From a candidate division LCP-89 bacterium (GTDB lineage: Bacteria; Electryoneota; B3-LCP), in NCBI GenBank assembly GCA_025774735.1, contig JALGZU010000107.1, positions 1 to 9,197 on the forward strand: a stretch of DNA of 9,197 nt, in the 5' to 3' direction. The notes under the pieces were generated by a model. The model did no database searches, had not been told where the DNA came from, and saw nothing but the letters and a program-made list of their open reading frames with translations. Position numbers and translations under genes: made by a program. This document shows, piece by piece, positions 7,285 to 9,197 of this stretch. Position 1 is the stretch's first letter. The number at the start of each line of letters is the position of its first letter.

Positions 7285-7683
7285 CTAATTGAATCCCATC
7301 CGTATGTCGATCAACTCGCACACGGTGTATTCCTGAACGGGAGGGCTCTGCGCTTTGGTGGCCAGATTTTGAGGCACAACGCTGACGGGGTTCGGGCGGG
7401 TCAACTCGGAGGTGAGGTAACCGGCCAGAAACCCGGCGACCAGGATGGCCGCCACCTTCAGCAGCGGTGTGAGCGTAACGTGCTTCGCCCGGGGCAGAGG
7501 TGGCACAGTTGGTGCCACATGTGGCACAAAGCTTCCGATAATCCCCGTATCAGCAGTAAACGTATCGAACCGCATGCGGCATTCGCTGCACTGAGCGAGA
7601 TGATCCCCCAGTTCACGATCTTCGCTCTCATCGAGTAGTTGCAGCACCGACTTCAACAGTGTATCGTCATCGTAGTGTTTCAT
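7285..7683 (-). CDS. Zinc-finger transmembrane anti-sigma factor
   Basis: This 132-residue protein keeps a cognate ECF sigma factor inactive at the membrane until an envelope signal releases it. The N-terminal ZAS domain has the Hx3Cx2C signature HLAQCSEC (H28, C32, C35), preceded by short acidic helices. A single hydrophobic helix (about residues 74-91) follows, then a short extracytoplasmic tail of about 40 residues rich in Pro and Gln, ending EYTVCELIDIRMGFN. The chosen ATG is at 7683. It overlaps the sigma gene stop by one base (TAATG) and has GAGGAG seven bases upstream, on the minus strand. A longer version reaching 7719 would lie inside the sigma gene and lacks that support. The tail is too short for a globular sensor domain, so sensing probably needs a partner. 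The pairing with the upstream sigma factor is inferred from gene order, which is typical for this family. Confidence 0.85.
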   Translation of the reverse strand: MKHYDDDTLLKSVLQLLDESEDRELGDHLAQCSECRMRFDTFTADTGIIGSFVPHVAPTVPPLPRAKHVTLTPLLKVAAILVAGFLAGYLTSELTRPNPVSVVPQNLATKAQSPPVQEYTVCELIDIRMGFN

Positions 7684-8216
7684 TATATCACTCCTCTTTC
7701 CCGCAACTCTGCGCCGCACATCTTTACGGCGTAAAATATGCGCGACTTAACCGTTCCCAACGGCAGTCTGGTCAAGCGTGCGATCTCTTCATAGCTGTGC
7801 TCGCCGTAGAACCTCAAGATCAAGATATCGCGGTGGTGTTCGGGCAGCGCCCGGATGGTCCGAACTAAATGCCGGTCCCGTTCTTCCCTGACCGTTTTCT
7901 CCAGCGGCGACGGATTCCCGTCCGGCATGTCGCTGCCCTCAAAATCCTTCTCCCGGCTGCTGCGCTTCTTCTCCTTCAGCGCCAGCCGATAAGCGATTGT
8001 CGAAAGATAGGATTTGAAGCTGCCATCGGTGTGCTTGACGCGGCTCTGCAGAAGCCGGACGAAACTCTCCTGCGCCAGATCTTTCGCCGCCTCGAGTGAT
8101 CCCGTGATCAGTACGGCAATTTTGATGAGGCCCAGGTGATGCCTCTCAAATAGCAGTTGCCAGGCGTCTTCATCACCTCGCCGGGCTCGATCAAGACAGT
8201 CCCAGTCAGAAATCAT
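7683..8216 (-). CDS. ECF (group 4) RNA polymerase sigma factor
   Basis: This 177-residue protein has the two-domain ECF layout. Sigma region 2 covers about residues 8-85, with AWQLLFERHH and the region 2.2/2.3 signature DLAQESFVRLL (46-56). A polar linker follows (about 86-112). Region 4 covers about 115-170, with LPEHHRDILILRFYGEHSYEEIA and the helix-turn-helix ending LPLGTVKSRI (151-160) that reads the -35 element. It directs RNA polymerase to a small envelope- or stress-related regulon. The ATG at 8216 is preferred because it overlaps the stop of the upstream gene as ATGA; an in-frame GTG at 8240 would add eight residues inside that gene. The anti-sigma gene follows with a one-base overlap, so the two proteins should be made in balanced amounts. 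The exact ECF subgroup and target promoter are not readable from this sequence. Confidence 0.93.
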   Translation of the reverse strand: MISDWDCLDRARRGDEDAWQLLFERHHLGLIKIAVLITGSLEAAKDLAQESFVRLLQSRVKHTDGSFKSYLSTIAYRLALKEKKRSSREKDFEGSDMPDGNPSPLEKTVREERDRHLVRTIRALPEHHRDILILRFYGEHSYEEIARLTRLPLGTVKSRIFYAVKMCGAELRERGVI

Positions 8217-9197
8217 TCTAGATATCCCTGGCTCCGGCACCAGTCGCGGATTTCCCTGATGTCAGTTGATGAACACCACATCTTATTTATCTCATCAACA
8301 TATTTTTGCCCGATCAGTTCCATCAAGTGCTCTTTATACCAGTGAAACAGGTCCAGCCGAGACTCCGGCGAGTACTTCACGACCGCGTCCATCACCTGTT
8401 GCAGTCCGCCGGCATAATTGAATGCCAGCCGCCAGGTGAACAAACGGTGGTCTGAATGGCGGAAATTCCAGCTGTCCAATCCGGAGGTCCGGAACTCGTC
8501 CAGCCAGGTCCGGCAGAGCTTCTTTACCAGATCGTTGTGCGACATCATAGGCGGTGTCACCAGGGTAACAAGGCCCAGGTTCCGGCCCACCTCGCTGTAG
8601 CGGTCGACAACGTCCGAAGACATCAGCGTGGCCGAGAAGTAGACCGGTCGCCGCTCCCGTTCGGCCGCCTCGATGATGCGCACCAGCAGGGTATCGCTGT
8701 AGGGGCCTGCAGGGGGCACCGGGGCTTTCTTCCGGTTTACTGACTCGTGTAATGCCTCCAGATCGCTCCGGGTGATAAACTTCGGTAAGCCCTCTTTCAT
8801 CAGCATAGCGGGATACCAGTCCGTATTCAGCAGCGACCGGTTGGCGATGATTATATCCGGCCGATACTTCAAAACACGTTTAAGAATCCACCCCGGATAG
8901 GTATCCATGTCCCCGTTGGTGATGAGGATGGCGTTTTTATCCAGGCTAGTCAGCATATTGTAATTATAATCCATGACCATATCGGGGATGGCGCCCCCTT
9001 CGAGCAAGCGCCGCAGGGCGAGATCCAGCTTCTCCTGATCGCGATCCAGGTAGTACCCGACCAGTCCGAACCAGGGATCCATGTAGGCCGGATCCAAACG
9101 GGTGGCTCTCTCCAGCAAAATTTCGCCTTCCAGGTCCTCATGGCAGCCGTATTTCTTCATCCCGTACAGGTACAGAAGCGTGGGATTGGCGGGATAT
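8213..9197 (-). CDS. TPR protein with DUF2723-like C-terminal segment (partial)
   Basis: The frame is open from the right window edge (first codons Y-P-A-N-P-T-L-L-Y) to a TGA at 8215-8213, so the N-terminus is missing; 327 residues are visible. The visible start is TPR-like helix pairs (LLERATRLDPAYMDPW, then GLVGYYLDRDQEKLDLALRR). After that come AILITNGDMDTYPGW (visible residues 89-103), RPDIIIANRSLLNTDWY (112-128) and, later, RRPVYFSATL. From memory this order resembles the soluble C-terminal part of large DUF2723 membrane proteins (NGDNDTFPLWY, RPDV-VNLSLLNT-WY, RPIYFAVT). No transmembrane helix is visible, but one could lie outside the window. The biochemical role is unknown. The ATGA overlap with the sigma gene shows it is first or early in the same operon, so it may sense, or be a target of, the sigma/anti-sigma switch. 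An internal ATG at 9160 is unlikely to be the true start because the TPR pattern continues upstream of it. Confidence 0.75.
   Translation of the reverse strand, partial: YPANPTLLYLYGMKKYGCHEDLEGEILLERATRLDPAYMDPWFGLVGYYLDRDQEKLDLALRRLLEGGAIPDMVMDYNYNMLTSLDKNAILITNGDMDTYPGWILKRVLKYRPDIIIANRSLLNTDWYPAMLMKEGLPKFITRSDLEALHESVNRKKAPVPPAGPYSDTLLVRIIEAAERERRPVYFSATLMSSDVVDRYSEVGRNLGLVTLVTPPMMSHNDLVKKLCRTWLDEFRTSGLDSWNFRHSDHRLFTWRLAFNYAGGLQQVMDAVVKYSPESRLDLFHWYKEHLMELIGQKYVDEINKMWCSSTDIREIRDWCRSQGYLE

Noticed and set aside
7684..7719. Extended N-terminus for the anti-sigma factor
   Set aside because: The extra 12 residues are encoded within the sigma gene's end; the ATG at 7683 has a well-spaced GAGGAG and a TAATG overlap.
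8217..8240. Upstream GTG start for the sigma factor
   Set aside because: It would lie further inside the TPR gene and add eight residues before the usual sigma start; the ATG at 8216 gives the standard ATGA overlap.

Overview
This window looks like chromosomal DNA from a Gram-negative-type bacterium. It has an exported sensor protein with a cleavable signal peptide, a membrane-bound anti-sigma factor, and moderately GC-rich genes separated by AT-rich control regions. The mix of an ECF sigma operon, TPR proteins and a large propeller/PP2C sensor would suit the FCB superphylum, a related candidate phylum or a deltaproteobacterium-like lineage. That is an impression only, because no marker gene is present. 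I see no mobile element, CRISPR array, rRNA or tRNA.

Left part (1-2963). A control region of about 240 bases lies between a barely visible leftward gene (only its first nine codons and RBS are in view) and a rightward pair. The pair is a zinc-type medium-chain alcohol dehydrogenase and a group II PLP-dependent decarboxylase, 15 bases apart. The dehydrogenase is broken: its two conserved halves are in different frames, and about ten family-typical residues are missing at the junction. A small dodecin follows, with its own strong promoter and RBS.

Middle (3221-7189). One very large gene encodes a 1322-residue receptor. It has a signal peptide, propeller-like repeats, a PDZ-like domain, more propeller-like repeats, one confident transmembrane helix, a charged linker and a C-terminal SpoIIE/RsbU-type PP2C phosphatase with all expected metal-binding aspartates. 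A near-perfect hairpin that should work on both strands ends it and the convergent operon.

Right part (7285-9197, minus strand). A tightly overlapping operon reads leftward: a TPR-containing protein that is cut by the window edge and whose C-terminal half resembles the soluble tail of DUF2723-type membrane proteins; an ECF sigma factor (ATGA overlap); and a zinc-finger transmembrane anti-sigma factor (TAATG overlap).

Working together: the sigma/anti-sigma pair is a standard envelope-signal switch, and the TPR protein is probably part of the same regulon. The large phosphatase is a second envelope-to-cytoplasm signalling device facing it. Its usual partners (a STAS anti-anti-sigma factor and a HPK-like anti-sigma kinase) are not here, so any link between the two systems is only suggested by adjacency.
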